A DNA stretch of 45,606 nt. Source: Clostridiales bacterium (lineage in GTDB: Bacteria > Bacillota > Clostridia > Christensenellales > Borkfalkiaceae). Shown here piece after piece: positions 23,807 through 33,334 of the stretch. A program made the translations under genes and the position numbers. The notes beneath the pieces are model-generated. The model was not told the DNA's origin. It saw only the letters and a program-made list of their open reading frames with translations, and did not search any database. The stretch is taken from contig JALETB010000025.1 in NCBI GenBank assembly GCA_022781715.1, positions 1 through 45,606 of the forward strand, in the 5' to 3' direction. The stretch's first letter is position 1, and each line of letters opens with the position of its first letter.

Positions 23807-25324
23807 ATGTTAGCGAAAACACGCGGCTTCGTTATCACGGGGCTGGACGGAAGAGAGGTCGACGTGGAAGTCGACACCAATTTAGGGCTTCCGGGCTTTG
23901 AAATAGTAGGGCTTCCGGACGCTGCCGTAAAGGAATCCAAGGAAAGGGTTCGTTCGGCGATAAAAAACAGCGGCAGGAAGTTTCCCATTCACAAAATAAC
24001 GGTCAATCTCGCGCCTGCGGAACTTAAAAAAGAGGGCGCGGGGCTCGATCTGCCCATAGCCGTGGGCATAATCGCGGCGAACGGACAACTCGCGAGCGCA
24101 GACGTGAAAGCGGCGATGATAGGCGAACTTTCTCTCGACGGAAAAATAAGGGGCGTGAACGGCATTCTGCCCATACTTATCTCCGCGCGCGAAAAAGGCG
24201 TCAAGGAAATGATAATTCCCGGGGAGAACTCGGAAGAAGGCAGTTTCATAGACGGGATAACCGTCCGCGCGGCAGACGATCTCAAATCGGTCTGCGATTA
24301 TCTCGAAGGCAAAGGCGACTTGAAAATAGTCGAAAAAAAGGAATACGCGCAGGTTTATCAGGCTGCGGAATACGACAGCGATCTGAAATACGTCAAAGGT
24401 CAATTAGTCGCGCGGCGCGCCTTAGAGGTGGCGGTGAGCGGCAATCACAACATAATTCTCGAAGGGCCGCCGGGCGCGGGCAAAACGATGCTCGCAAAGT
24501 GCATACCTTCCATTATGCCGGACATGAGTTTCCGCGAGGCTCTCGAAACCACGAAGATTCACAGCGTGGCGGGCAAAATGAAAGACACGGAAGGCATAGT
24601 TTATCGCCGTCCGTTCATGAGTCCGCATCACACCGCATCGAGAGTTTCGATAATCGGAGGCGGTCAGTCCGCAAAACCGGGCGTAGTCAGCCTTGCGCAC
24701 AACGGAGTTTTGTTTCTTGACGAAATGCCCGAGTATCCGCGTTCCGTTCTCGAAAGTTTAAGACAGCCCTTAGAGGACAGGGTTATAACCGTAACGAGGG
24801 TGAAAGCCAATCTCGAATATCCCGCGAGTTTTATGCTTGCGGGGAGCATGAACCCCTGCCCGTGCGGTTATTATGGCTCAAAGGACAGAGAATGCACCTG
24901 TTCGCCGATGCAGATTAAAAAATACAGAGAAAGAATCTCCGGTCCGCTGCTCGACAGAATGGACATAAGGATAAACGTCGATAACGTAAAATACGACGAA
25001 CTCACAGACAAAACGGAAGCCGAAAGTTCGGCGGAAGTGCGCAGGAGAGTGAACAGAACGCGCGCGTTGCAAAGAGAGAGGTTTAAGGACGACGGAATCT
25101 CGTCCAATGCCGAAATGAGCGAAAAACATCTCAATAAATATTGCGTTTTGTCGCGCGAGTGCGAAGAAATACTGAAATACGCGTTCGAATCGCTCAAAAT
25201 GTCGGCAAGAGCGCGGAGCAGAATAATCAAAGTGGCAAGGACGATCGCCGATATGGACTTATCGGAAAACATCGAACCAAAGCATTTGCTCGAGGCGATA
25301 AGTTACAGAGGTGACGGATTATGA
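23807..25324 (+). CDS. comM: YifB/ComM family Mg-chelatase-like AAA+ ATPase
   Basis: A 505-aa ATPase; ComM is a helicase that promotes branch migration during integration of transformed DNA. The N-terminal ribosomal S5-like domain (VDVEVDTNLGLPGFEIVGLP) is followed by Walker A GPPGAGKTMLAK (~219) and Walker B GVLFLDEMPEYPRSVLE. Next comes the Cys-rich MNPCPCGYYGSKDRECTC segment, then ISGPLLDRMDIRI. GGGAGGG precedes the ATG. The stop overlaps dprA by ATGA, so two natural-transformation genes are coupled. Confidence 0.94.
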   Translation: MLAKTRGFVITGLDGREVDVEVDTNLGLPGFEIVGLPDAAVKESKERVRSAIKNSGRKFPIHKITVNLAPAELKKEGAGLDLPIAVGIIAANGQLASADVKAAMIGELSLDGKIRGVNGILPILISAREKGVKEMIIPGENSEEGSFIDGITVRAADDLKSVCDYLEGKGDLKIVEKKEYAQVYQAAEYDSDLKYVKGQLVARRALEVAVSGNHNIILEGPPGAGKTMLAKCIPSIMPDMSFREALETTKIHSVAGKMKDTEGIVYRRPFMSPHHTASRVSIIGGGQSAKPGVVSLAHNGVLFLDEMPEYPRSVLESLRQPLEDRVITVTRVKANLEYPASFMLAGSMNPCPCGYYGSKDRECTCSPMQIKKYRERISGPLLDRMDIRINVDNVKYDELTDKTEAESSAEVRRRVNRTRALQRERFKDDGISSNAEMSEKHLNKYCVLSRECEEILKYAFESLKMSARARSRIIKVARTIADMDLSENIEPKHLLEAISYRGDGL

Positions 25325-26415
25325 CGGAACTTACGGGAATCGAAAAGGCGATAGTTTTTCTCGATTCGACGGAAGGACTCGAATATAAATACAAGAAAAC
25401 GATTATCGATAATTTTAAAGGCGATTTGTTCAAGGACAAAGCAAGGCTTCTGAAGTTTTTCGAGGATCGCGGCGAGCGAGTGCTGGGCAAGTCCTTAGCG
25501 GAAATGCTCGGCGACGAGAGTTATGTGGAAAAACGCGTGGCGGAGGCGACTTCGGGGGCGGACGACGTTATAACTATCGCGTCCGTCGGCGAAAAGGGAA
25601 GTTATTATCCCGAACCGCTCAGGGAAACGCCCGTTCCGCCTCTCGCGCTTTACGTCAAAGGCAACAAGGAACTGCTGAAAGAGAAACATAAAATTTCTAT
25701 AGTAGGCTCGCGAAAAACTTTGCCGCAATATCTATCCGCAACGGAAAAGATTGCCCGCGAACTGAGCGAAAACGGCGCGGTGGTCGTCACCGGGATTGCC
25801 GACGGAGCGGACAGCGCGGCGATAAAAGGCGCTCTTCCTTCCGGCAGGATAATTTCGGTTCAGGCGAGCGGGATTTATCCCGTCGTGCCGGCGAGCAAAC
25901 AGAACTTAGCGAACGAAATCGCGAAGAACGGACTTCTGATAAGCGAAAACCCGAAAGGATACGTGCCGAGGTCGTTCTCTTATCCGGTGAGAAACAGAAT
26001 AATCGCGGCTTTGTCGCCGGTAACCTTGATCGCAAGCGGCAACGCGAAGAGCGGAGCAAAATACACCGCCGATTACGCCGCGGACTACGGGAGGGAAATC
26101 GCTTGTTTTCCCTACGGACTCGGCGTCGCTTCGGGCGAACTTTGCAAGAGCCTCATTAAGAGCGGCGCGGCTATGACAGAAAGTGCAAAAGAGGCGGCTT
26201 TCCTGATGGGGATGACCTTTGAAAAGAAATCCGAAATTCAACTGAACGAAGTTGAAAAAGCCGTTTATAAGTCGATTAAATCAGGAATTAACTCAACAGA
26301 CGCGCTCGCTTTGAAACTCGGTTTCAAGATATACGAACTGCTTACGATAACCGTTTCGCTCGAAATGAAAGGGCTGATCGTTAAAGGTCCGGACGGCAGA
26401 TTCGAAGCGAATTAA
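25321..26415 (+). CDS. dprA: DNA-processing protein DprA (divergent)
   Basis: A 364-aa DprA/Smf protein, which loads RecA onto incoming single-stranded DNA. The Rossmann core shows PPLALYVKGN, ISIVGSRKTLP (~126), NGLLISENPKG, RNRIIAALS and REIACFPYG. The C-terminal winged helix (LNEVEKAVYKSIKSG) is present. Two usually conserved stretches are altered: GID-AAH reads GADSAAIKG and the SGSLITA-like segment reads SGAKYTA. It is coupled to comM and lies before topA, as in B. subtilis (smf-topA). Activity is likely but not assured. Confidence 0.9.
   Translation: MTELTGIEKAIVFLDSTEGLEYKYKKTIIDNFKGDLFKDKARLLKFFEDRGERVLGKSLAEMLGDESYVEKRVAEATSGADDVITIASVGEKGSYYPEPLRETPVPPLALYVKGNKELLKEKHKISIVGSRKTLPQYLSATEKIARELSENGAVVVTGIADGADSAAIKGALPSGRIISVQASGIYPVVPASKQNLANEIAKNGLLISENPKGYVPRSFSYPVRNRIIAALSPVTLIASGNAKSGAKYTADYAADYGREIACFPYGLGVASGELCKSLIKSGAAMTESAKEAAFLMGMTFEKKSEIQLNEVEKAVYKSIKSGINSTDALALKLGFKIYELLTITVSLEMKGLIVKGPDGRFEAN
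26263..26280 (+). repeat. 18-bp motif, copy inside dprA
   Basis: gtttataagtcgattaaa shares the 14-base core tataagtcgattaa with the intergenic copies (15 of 18 overall). It encodes VYKSIK. Confidence 0.45.
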
Positions 26416-26524
26416 CCGCAGGCGGGAGAGCCGAAACCGACAGAACCGAAACGGAGCGAATCAAGCCCGCAACCAAGCGGACAAACATAAAACAAAAAAA
26501 TCAACGCAAAAAGCGGAGGGAAAT

Positions 26525-28852
26525 ATGCAACTTATTATTGTGGAATCGCCGTCAAAGGCAAAAACGATCGAGAAATATCTCGGCGGAAAGTATAAGGTGG
26601 ACGCCAGCGGCGGACACGTCAGAGATCTGCCGGAGAAAAGGCTCGGCGTTAACATAGCGAAGAATTACGAGCCGAATTACGTTATCACGGCGGATAAAAA
26701 GCCCGTCATAAAAAGACTTAAAGAAAAGGTTGAAAAAGCCGATAAAATTTACCTCGCAACCGACCCGGACAGAGAGGGGGAGGCGATAAGCTGGCATTTG
26801 CAGGAAGTTCTCGGGCTTAAAGACAAGGCTCAGAGAATCGAATTCAACGAAATAAGTGAAAAAGCCGTTAAAGAGGCTTTGAAAAATCCGAGAGAAATCA
26901 ATTATAATCTCGTGGATTCTCAGCAGGCGAGAAGAGTTCTGGACAGACTCGTGGGTTACAAACTCAGTCCCCTTCTTTGCAAGAGAATTCAGAACGGATT
27001 GTCCGCAGGGCGCGTTCAGTCCGTCGCGCTCAGAATAATCGTCGACAAGGAAAGGGAGATAAGGGCGTTCGTTCCCACGGAATACTGGAACGTCACCGCC
27101 ACTTTGTCGGACGGTCAGCATAAGTCTTTCGCAGCGTATCTCGCGGAGAAAAACGGCAAAAAGTTCAAGCCCGCCAACGGCGAAGAGGCGAACGAAGTGG
27201 AAAACGCCGTAAAAGCCGCGGGCAACGCGTTCATCGTTAAGCAGGTTAAAAAGACGGATACGAAGAGCCACGCCCTTCCGCCGTTCACCACGTCCACCAT
27301 GCAGCAGGACGCGTCGGCAAAACTCAACATGTCCTCGCCGATGTGCATGCAGGTCGCTCAGCACCTTTACGAAGGTATCGAAACCCCCGAGGGGCATCTC
27401 GCGCTCGTGACCTATATCAGAACGGACTCCGTGAGAATTTCCGCAGAGTCGCAGGCAAAGGCGAGAGAGTTTATTAAGGAAAAATACGGCGAGGAATACG
27501 TCCCCGAAAAGCCGAATTTCTACAAATCCAAAAAGAACGCGCAGGACGCGCACGAGGCTATCCGTCCGATAGATTTGTCAATGACGCCCGAAAAGGTCAA
27601 ACCCCTTCTTGACAGAAACCACTACAACCTCTATAAACTCGTTTACGAGAGATTTATCGCCTCGCAGATGAGCGAAGCGAAGTATAATTACGTCACGATA
27701 GATTCCGTCTGTGGCGATTACACGTTCAGAACGAACGGCAGAACGGTGGTTTTCAAAGGTTATACCGCCGTTTACGACGATTATAAATTCGCCGCGGAAA
27801 ACGACGACGGCGAAATCGTCAAGGTTATCCCGTCCGTTAAGGAAGGCGACGGGCTTACGAGCGAAAAAATCGAAAAAGAGCAGAAGTTCACCAAGCCGCC
27901 TGTAAGATTCACCGACGCGAGCCTCGTCAGAATAATGGAAGAAAAGGGAATCGGCAGACCGTCCACTTATGCGACGATCATTTCCGTTCTTTCCAAACGT
28001 AAATATACCACGAAAGAAAACAAATATATAGTCCCCACGGATATCGCGTTCAGAATAACCGATATGCTCGTCAAGTATTTCCCGGACGTTATGGACGTTT
28101 CGTTCACGGCAGGAATGGAAGACAAACTCGACGATATCGAGCAGGGCGGGCAGGACTGGCACAAGATTATAGCCGATTTTTATCCGCCGTTTGCCGAAAA
28201 ACTCGCTTTTGCGGCGACGGACGGTGACGAAGTTACCGATATTCTCTGCGAAAAGTGCGGCGCGCCGATGATAAGGAAGAACGGCAGATATGGCAAATTC
28301 CTCGCTTGTTCCAATTATCCGGAATGTTCCAATATCAAGTCCGAAAAAGAAGAAGTTTCGGACGTGAAGTGTGACAAATGCGGCGCGATGATGGTCTATA
28401 AAACGGGTAAATACGGAAGATTTCTCGCTTGCCCCAATTACCCCGAATGCACGAACGTGAAGCCCATCGACGAGGAAACCACGACTGAAAAATGCGAAAA
28501 ATGCGGCGGAGACATGGTCGTCAAAAATGGCAGGTTCGGCAAATATCTTCAATGCACAGCGTGCAAGGCGACGAAGAGCCTTGCCGAAAAGGCGGGAATT
28601 TGCCCGCAGTGCGGCAACCCAACGCAGAAGATGACGTCAAAGAGCGGAAAGTCGTTCTACGGCTGCTCGAATTACCCCGAGTGCAACTTTATGAGTTGGG
28701 ATATGCCCACGGGCGAACATTGCCCCAAGTGCGGAAGTTATATCGTCCTCGCAAAGGACGGAAAAACCCGCAAATGTTCCAACAAGGAATGCGATTATTC
28801 GGATAAGCCGAAAAAGAGCAAAAAAAGCGAAAAAACGGAAGAGAAAAATTGA
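26525..28852 (+). CDS. topA: DNA topoisomerase I
   Basis: A 775-aa type IA topoisomerase that relaxes negative supercoils. The TOPRIM domain has LIIVESPSKAKTIEKYL and ATDPDREGEAISWHL. The catalytic tyrosine is Tyr297 in VTYIRTDSVRIS. From residue ~573 there are five Cys-rich zinc-ribbon modules. Three have the CSNYPEC or CPNYPEC ending; the third (CEKCGGDM...CTACK) and the fifth are variant. It ends in a Lys/Ser/Glu tail. GGAGGG precedes the ATG. The 109-bp gap after dprA shows no terminator. Many Bacillota enzymes are ~690 aa with fewer ribbons. Confidence 0.97.
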   Translation: MQLIIVESPSKAKTIEKYLGGKYKVDASGGHVRDLPEKRLGVNIAKNYEPNYVITADKKPVIKRLKEKVEKADKIYLATDPDREGEAISWHLQEVLGLKDKAQRIEFNEISEKAVKEALKNPREINYNLVDSQQARRVLDRLVGYKLSPLLCKRIQNGLSAGRVQSVALRIIVDKEREIRAFVPTEYWNVTATLSDGQHKSFAAYLAEKNGKKFKPANGEEANEVENAVKAAGNAFIVKQVKKTDTKSHALPPFTTSTMQQDASAKLNMSSPMCMQVAQHLYEGIETPEGHLALVTYIRTDSVRISAESQAKAREFIKEKYGEEYVPEKPNFYKSKKNAQDAHEAIRPIDLSMTPEKVKPLLDRNHYNLYKLVYERFIASQMSEAKYNYVTIDSVCGDYTFRTNGRTVVFKGYTAVYDDYKFAAENDDGEIVKVIPSVKEGDGLTSEKIEKEQKFTKPPVRFTDASLVRIMEEKGIGRPSTYATIISVLSKRKYTTKENKYIVPTDIAFRITDMLVKYFPDVMDVSFTAGMEDKLDDIEQGGQDWHKIIADFYPPFAEKLAFAATDGDEVTDILCEKCGAPMIRKNGRYGKFLACSNYPECSNIKSEKEEVSDVKCDKCGAMMVYKTGKYGRFLACPNYPECTNVKPIDEETTTEKCEKCGGDMVVKNGRFGKYLQCTACKATKSLAEKAGICPQCGNPTQKMTSKSGKSFYGCSNYPECNFMSWDMPTGEHCPKCGSYIVLAKDGKTRKCSNKECDYSDKPKKSKKSEKTEEKN

Positions 28853-30171
28853 AACCGATGAAAGAAGTCGTTAAAATTATCGGCGGCGGGCTTGCCGGCA
28901 GCGAAGCGGCGTATTATCTCGCGAAAAAGGGATATAACGTTAAACTGTACGACATAAAGCCGAAGAGTTTCACCCCCGCGCATAAAAACCCGCTTTACGG
29001 CGAACTTGTTTGTTCGAATTCGCTCAAAAGCAACGATGTTTACGCCAACGCCTGCGGACTTTTGAAAGAAGAAATGCGTATTTTAGGCTCTATGGTCATA
29101 GAATGCGCGGATAAAACGAGTGTTCCGGCGGGCGCGGCTTTGGCGGTGGACAGGGATAAATTTGCCGAGGCGATCACCGAAAAACTTAAATCCTGCGACA
29201 ATATCGAATTCGTTTGCGAAGAAGTGAGTTCTTTCGATTTGAACGAAAACGTCATCGTTGCCACGGGACCGTTAACTACGGGTGGACTTTGCGAATTTAT
29301 ATCGCATATAACCGGCGACGGATTTTATTTTTACGACGCCGCCGCGCCGATAATTTCGGGCGATTCGATAGATATGAACGAAGCGTTCGTTTCGGACAGA
29401 TACGGCGAAGCGGGCGAGGGCGATTACGTAAACTGCCCGATAGATAAGGACGGTTATCTTGAATTTTATAAGCAACTTGTCACCGCAAAACGCGCCGAAT
29501 TGCACGATTTCGAGGACGTCAAAGTTTTCGAGGGGTGTATGCCGGTGGAAGTCATGGCGGCCCGCGGCGAGGATACGTTAAGGTTCGGTCCGTTAAAACC
29601 CGTGGGGCTTACCGACCCGAGAACGGGCAAGCGCGCTTACGCCTGCATGCAACTGAGAAAAGAGGACGAAGAGGGCAGAAGATACAACATCGTCGGGTTT
29701 CAGACGAATCTTTTGTTTCCCGAACAAAAACGCGTTTTTTCCATTTTTCCCGCCCTTAAAAACGCGGAGTTTCTGCGTTACGGCGTGATGCACAAAAACA
29801 CTTATATAAACTCGCCGAAAAATCTCAACGCGGATTTTTCGATGAAACAGCACCCGAGCGTTTATTTCGCCGGGCAGATAACGGGCGTGGAGGGTTACGT
29901 CGAAAGCACCGTAAGCGGGCTTATGGCGGCGATTAATCTCGACAGAAAACTGAGCGGAAAAGAGCCGCTTGAACTCAATCCGGACACGGTAACGGGCGCG
30001 CTTTCGCAATATATAGCCGCGCCGAACGCCGATTTTCAACCGATGAACGCGAACTACGGAATACTTTCGCCGCTTGCGTTGTCTTACGGAAAAGTTAAAA
30101 AAGCAGACAAAAAACGTCTTTTAAGCGAAAGGGCGTTAATCGAAATAAAGAAAATCAAGGAAGTATTATGA
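28849..30171 (+). CDS. trmFO: Methylenetetrahydrofolate-tRNA (uracil-5)-methyltransferase TrmFO
   Basis: This 440-aa folate/FAD-dependent enzyme makes m5U54 (ribothymidine) in the T-loop of tRNAs. The N-terminal FAD site is IIGGGLAGSEAAYYLAKKGY. PAHKNPLYGELVCSNSLKSN is the TrmFO signature that separates it from MnmG. The C-terminal half includes YFAGQITGVEGYVEST. The TTG at 28849 overlaps the topA stop and has GGAAGAG five nt upstream; the ATG at 28858 is a reasonable alternative. The order topA-trmFO-hslV is conserved, but xerC/codV, usually between trmFO and hslV, is absent. Confidence 0.95.
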   Translation: MKPMKEVVKIIGGGLAGSEAAYYLAKKGYNVKLYDIKPKSFTPAHKNPLYGELVCSNSLKSNDVYANACGLLKEEMRILGSMVIECADKTSVPAGAALAVDRDKFAEAITEKLKSCDNIEFVCEEVSSFDLNENVIVATGPLTTGGLCEFISHITGDGFYFYDAAAPIISGDSIDMNEAFVSDRYGEAGEGDYVNCPIDKDGYLEFYKQLVTAKRAELHDFEDVKVFEGCMPVEVMAARGEDTLRFGPLKPVGLTDPRTGKRAYACMQLRKEDEEGRRYNIVGFQTNLLFPEQKRVFSIFPALKNAEFLRYGVMHKNTYINSPKNLNADFSMKQHPSVYFAGQITGVEGYVESTVSGLMAAINLDRKLSGKEPLELNPDTVTGALSQYIAAPNADFQPMNANYGILSPLALSYGKVKKADKKRLLSERALIEIKKIKEVL

Positions 30172-30707
30172 GTATAGAATTTAAAGGTACAACCATATGC
30201 GCCGTGAGGAAAAACGGCAAAACGGCAATTGCCGGCGACGGACAGGTCACAATGGGCGAGTCGGTCGTTTTTAAAAACAGCGCGAAAAAGGTCAGAAGAA
30301 TTTACAACGGAAAAGTCGTGATAGGCTTTGCCGGCGGAGTTGCGGACGCGTTTTCGCTTTGCGAAAGGTTTGAGGCGATGCTCAATAAGTACGCGGGTAA
30401 TCTGGAGCGCAGCGCGGTGGAACTCGCCGAGCAGTGGCGCAGAGATCAGGCGGGGAGAAAACTCGAAGCAATGATGATCTGTGCGGATAAAAACAATCTG
30501 CTCATCGTTTCCGGTATGGGCGACGTTATGGAGCCGGACGGCAACGTGTGCGCTATCGGAAGCGGCGGAAATTACGCGCTCGCCGCGGCTAAGGCACTCG
30601 TGGAAGAAACCGATCTTGAAGCCGACGAAGTAGCAGTCAAGGCTCTCAAAATCGCAAGCGAGATCTGCATTTTCACCAACGATAACATTCGTTGCGAAAC
30701 AGTGTAA
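30168..30707 (+). CDS. hslV: ATP-dependent protease subunit HslV (ClpQ)
   Basis: A 179-aa proteasome-like peptidase that forms the core of HslUV. The sequence begins MSIEFKG followed by TTICAVRKNGKTAIAGDGQVT. The likely N-terminal nucleophile is Thr8, exposed after removal of a seven-residue propeptide. Other landmarks are FAGGVADAFSLCERFE, RKLEAMMI and AIGSGGNYALAAAKAL. The ATG overlaps the trmFO stop (ATGA). hslU follows 12 bp later. Confidence 0.96.
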   Translation: MSIEFKGTTICAVRKNGKTAIAGDGQVTMGESVVFKNSAKKVRRIYNGKVVIGFAGGVADAFSLCERFEAMLNKYAGNLERSAVELAEQWRRDQAGRKLEAMMICADKNNLLIVSGMGDVMEPDGNVCAIGSGGNYALAAAKALVEETDLEADEVAVKALKIASEICIFTNDNIRCETV

Positions 30708-30719
30708 GGAGGTTTTCAA

Positions 30720-32030
30720 ATGGATTTAACCCCGAGAGAGATAGTAAAAGAACTGGATAAATACATCATCGGTCAGGACAAGGCGAAACGCGCCGTCGCG
30801 GTGGCTCTTCGCAATCGTTACAGAAGAAGCCGCCTTTCCGAAGAACTCCGCGAGGAGATCACGCCGAAAAACATCATCATGAAAGGACCTACGGGCGTGG
30901 GTAAAACCGAAATTGCGAGGAGGCTCGCAAAACTCGTCAAAGCGCCGTTCATCAAGGTGGAAGCCACCAAGTATACCGAAGTCGGTTACGTCGGCAGAGA
31001 CGTGGAGTCGATGATAAGAGATCTCGTTGAAGCGAGTTACCGCATGGTAAAAGAAGAGCAGGTCGCCGTCGTTTCCAAGCGGGCGAACGCAACCGCCGAA
31101 AAGAAGATTATGGGCGTTTTACTCGACGCTTTGAAAACCGAGCGCGGCGATAAGCCCAAGGACGAATGGGAAGCCGAAGTTTTGAGAAAACTTCGCACCG
31201 GCGATTACGATAAATTCACGATAGAAATAGACGTTGCGGAAGAATCTCAGCCGCTCGAACTTATGAACGGAATGAGTACGGAAATTTCGCTCGGCTCTAT
31301 CTTCGGCGATATTATGCCCAAGAAACGCAAGCGCAGAAAGATATCCGTAAAGGAAGCGATGAATCTTATCGTCGCCGAAGAGAGCGAAAAACTCATCGAT
31401 AACGACGCCGTTAAAACGGAAGCCGTCCGCCGCGCCGAAGAAGAGGGCATTATCTTCATCGACGAGATAGACAAAATCGCGAGCGGCGCAAAGACAAACG
31501 GTCAGGACGTTTCGAGAGAGGGTGTGCAGAGGGATATTCTGCCGATAGTCGAAGGTTCTTCGGTCAACACAAAGTACGGGATAGTCAAAACCGATTATAT
31601 TCTGTTCATCGCGGCGGGCGCGTTCCACGTTTCCGCGATAGAGGACCTTATCCCCGAATTGCAGGGTCGTTTCCCGATAAAGGTCGAACTCGTTTCGCTC
31701 ACGAAAGAGGATTTTATCAACATTCTCACCATTCCGCAGAACGCAATCACCTCGCAATATGCCGAACTGCTCGCAGTGGATAACATAGAACTCGAATTCA
31801 CGCCGGACGCGATTTCGAAAATAGCGGAAATTTCGGCTGAAATCAACGTCACCGGCGAAGATATCGGAGCGAGAAGACTTCACACCGTTATGGAAAATCT
31901 GCTCGAGGATATTTCGTTCAACGCCGGCGGAGATATTCCGCACACAAAGGTCGTCGTGGATGAAAAATACGTCGAAGAGCATTTGTCCGCCGTCATCGCC
32001 GGGCAGAGCGTGAAAAAATATATTCTGTAA
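30720..32030 (+). CDS. hslU: ATP-dependent protease ATPase subunit HslU (ClpY)
   Basis: A 436-aa AAA+ unfoldase that feeds substrates to HslV. It has LDKYIIGQDKAKRAVA near the start, Walker A GPTGVGKTE (~58), TKYTEVGYVGRDVESMIRDL, an I domain (~110-235), Walker B GIIFIDEIDKIA (~243) and FPIKVEL. The C-terminus VKKYIL matches the hydrophobic tail that inserts into HslV to activate it. A strong AAGGAGG precedes the ATG. codY, the next gene in B. subtilis, is replaced by hisS. Confidence 0.97.
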   Translation: MDLTPREIVKELDKYIIGQDKAKRAVAVALRNRYRRSRLSEELREEITPKNIIMKGPTGVGKTEIARRLAKLVKAPFIKVEATKYTEVGYVGRDVESMIRDLVEASYRMVKEEQVAVVSKRANATAEKKIMGVLLDALKTERGDKPKDEWEAEVLRKLRTGDYDKFTIEIDVAEESQPLELMNGMSTEISLGSIFGDIMPKKRKRRKISVKEAMNLIVAEESEKLIDNDAVKTEAVRRAEEEGIIFIDEIDKIASGAKTNGQDVSREGVQRDILPIVEGSSVNTKYGIVKTDYILFIAAGAFHVSAIEDLIPELQGRFPIKVELVSLTKEDFINILTIPQNAITSQYAELLAVDNIELEFTPDAISKIAEISAEINVTGEDIGARRLHTVMENLLEDISFNAGGDIPHTKVVVDEKYVEEHLSAVIAGQSVKKYIL

Positions 32031-32051
32031 GATTTTTTAAGAGGTTACTAT

Positions 32052-33299
32052 ATGATAAACATCCCAAAGGGTACGAAGGACGTTCTGCCTTCGGAGAGTT
32101 ATAAGTGGCATTACGTGGAAAGAATCGCCAGAGAAACCGCCGATCTTTATTGTCTTAACGAGATAAGAACGCCGACATTCGAGCATACCGAACTCTTTCT
32201 GAGGGGCGTCGGCGACACGACGGATATCGTCAACAAGGAAATGTACACTTTCCGCGACAAAGGCGACAGGAGCATTACGTTAAAACCGGAAGGCACCGCG
32301 GGCGTTGCCAGAAGTTTCATCGAAAACGGACTTTTCAACGGCGCGATGCCGCTCAAAATGTACTATATCACGCCCGTTTTCCGGTATGAAAATCCGCAGA
32401 AGGGCAGGCTCAGAGAACATCACCAGTTCGGCGTGGAAGTCTATGGCGGAGCGGGGGCGGATACGGACGCGGAAGTCATAAAACTCGCTTACACCGTTCT
32501 GAAAAAATGCGGACTTTCGGTCAAACTCTATATCAACAGTATGGGTTGCCCCGATTGCAGAAAGAAATATAACGAGGCTCTTAAAGCCTATTTTGCCGAT
32601 AAACTGGACAAACTTTGCCCCACCTGCCGCGAAAGGTATTACAAAAACCCCCTTCGTATTCTCGACTGCAAGGAAGAGGAATGCAAGGCTCTTTGCAAGG
32701 ACGCGCCGAAGATTATCGATTATCTTTGCGACGATTGCTCCGCGCACTTCAAAAAACTTCAGGAACTTCTCACCGACTGCGGCGTCGCGTACGAAATCAA
32801 TCCTTTCATCGTCCGAGGACTTGATTATTACACGAAAACGGTGTTTGAATTCGTCACCACTGCGCTCGGCTCGCAAGGTACGGTCTGCGGCGGCGGAAGA
32901 TACGATAACCTTATTTCGCAGCTTGGAGGAACTCCCACTTGCGGCGTCGGCTTCGGAATGGGTATCGAAAGGCTTCTGATGCTTATGGAAGCGGAAAACG
33001 TGATTATTCCCGCGCACGAGAACGTGAAACTTTATATCGCGACGATGGGCGACGCGGCTTATAAAAAGGCGTTCGAAATCGTTTCAGCGCTCCGCGACAA
33101 GGGCGTTAAGGCGGAAGTCGACCACGCGGGCAGAGGAATCAAGGCGCAATTTAAATACGCCGACAAAATTCACGCCGAAAACGTCGTCACGCTCGGCGAG
33201 AACGAACTTGCGTCCGGAGTCGCGCAGATAAAGAATATGGCGGACGGAAGCCTTAAGCAAGTGAAAATCAACGAAATTTCGTTATATTTCGCCAAATAA
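32052..33299 (+). CDS. hisS: Histidyl-tRNA synthetase
   Basis: A 415-aa class II synthetase. It has IPKGTKDVLPSES, motif 1, motif 2 (YYITPVFRYENPQKGRLREHHQFG), the histidine-binding VRGLDYYTKTVFEF and GGGRYDNLI, motif 3 GFGMGIERL and a C-terminal anticodon-binding domain. An insertion around residues 160-240 has several Cys pairs (GCPDCR, LCPTCRERY, LCDDC), a zinc-ribbon-like feature seen in clostridial HisRS. It is 21 bp after hslU, with no room for a T-box. A hairpin region follows. Confidence 0.96.
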   Translation: MINIPKGTKDVLPSESYKWHYVERIARETADLYCLNEIRTPTFEHTELFLRGVGDTTDIVNKEMYTFRDKGDRSITLKPEGTAGVARSFIENGLFNGAMPLKMYYITPVFRYENPQKGRLREHHQFGVEVYGGAGADTDAEVIKLAYTVLKKCGLSVKLYINSMGCPDCRKKYNEALKAYFADKLDKLCPTCRERYYKNPLRILDCKEEECKALCKDAPKIIDYLCDDCSAHFKKLQELLTDCGVAYEINPFIVRGLDYYTKTVFEFVTTALGSQGTVCGGGRYDNLISQLGGTPTCGVGFGMGIERLLMLMEAENVIIPAHENVKLYIATMGDAAYKKAFEIVSALRDKGVKAEVDHAGRGIKAQFKYADKIHAENVVTLGENELASGVAQIKNMADGSLKQVKINEISLYFAK

Positions 33300-33334
33300 C
33301 GCGCATAATAAGGGCAGGAATTGCAATGACCGAG

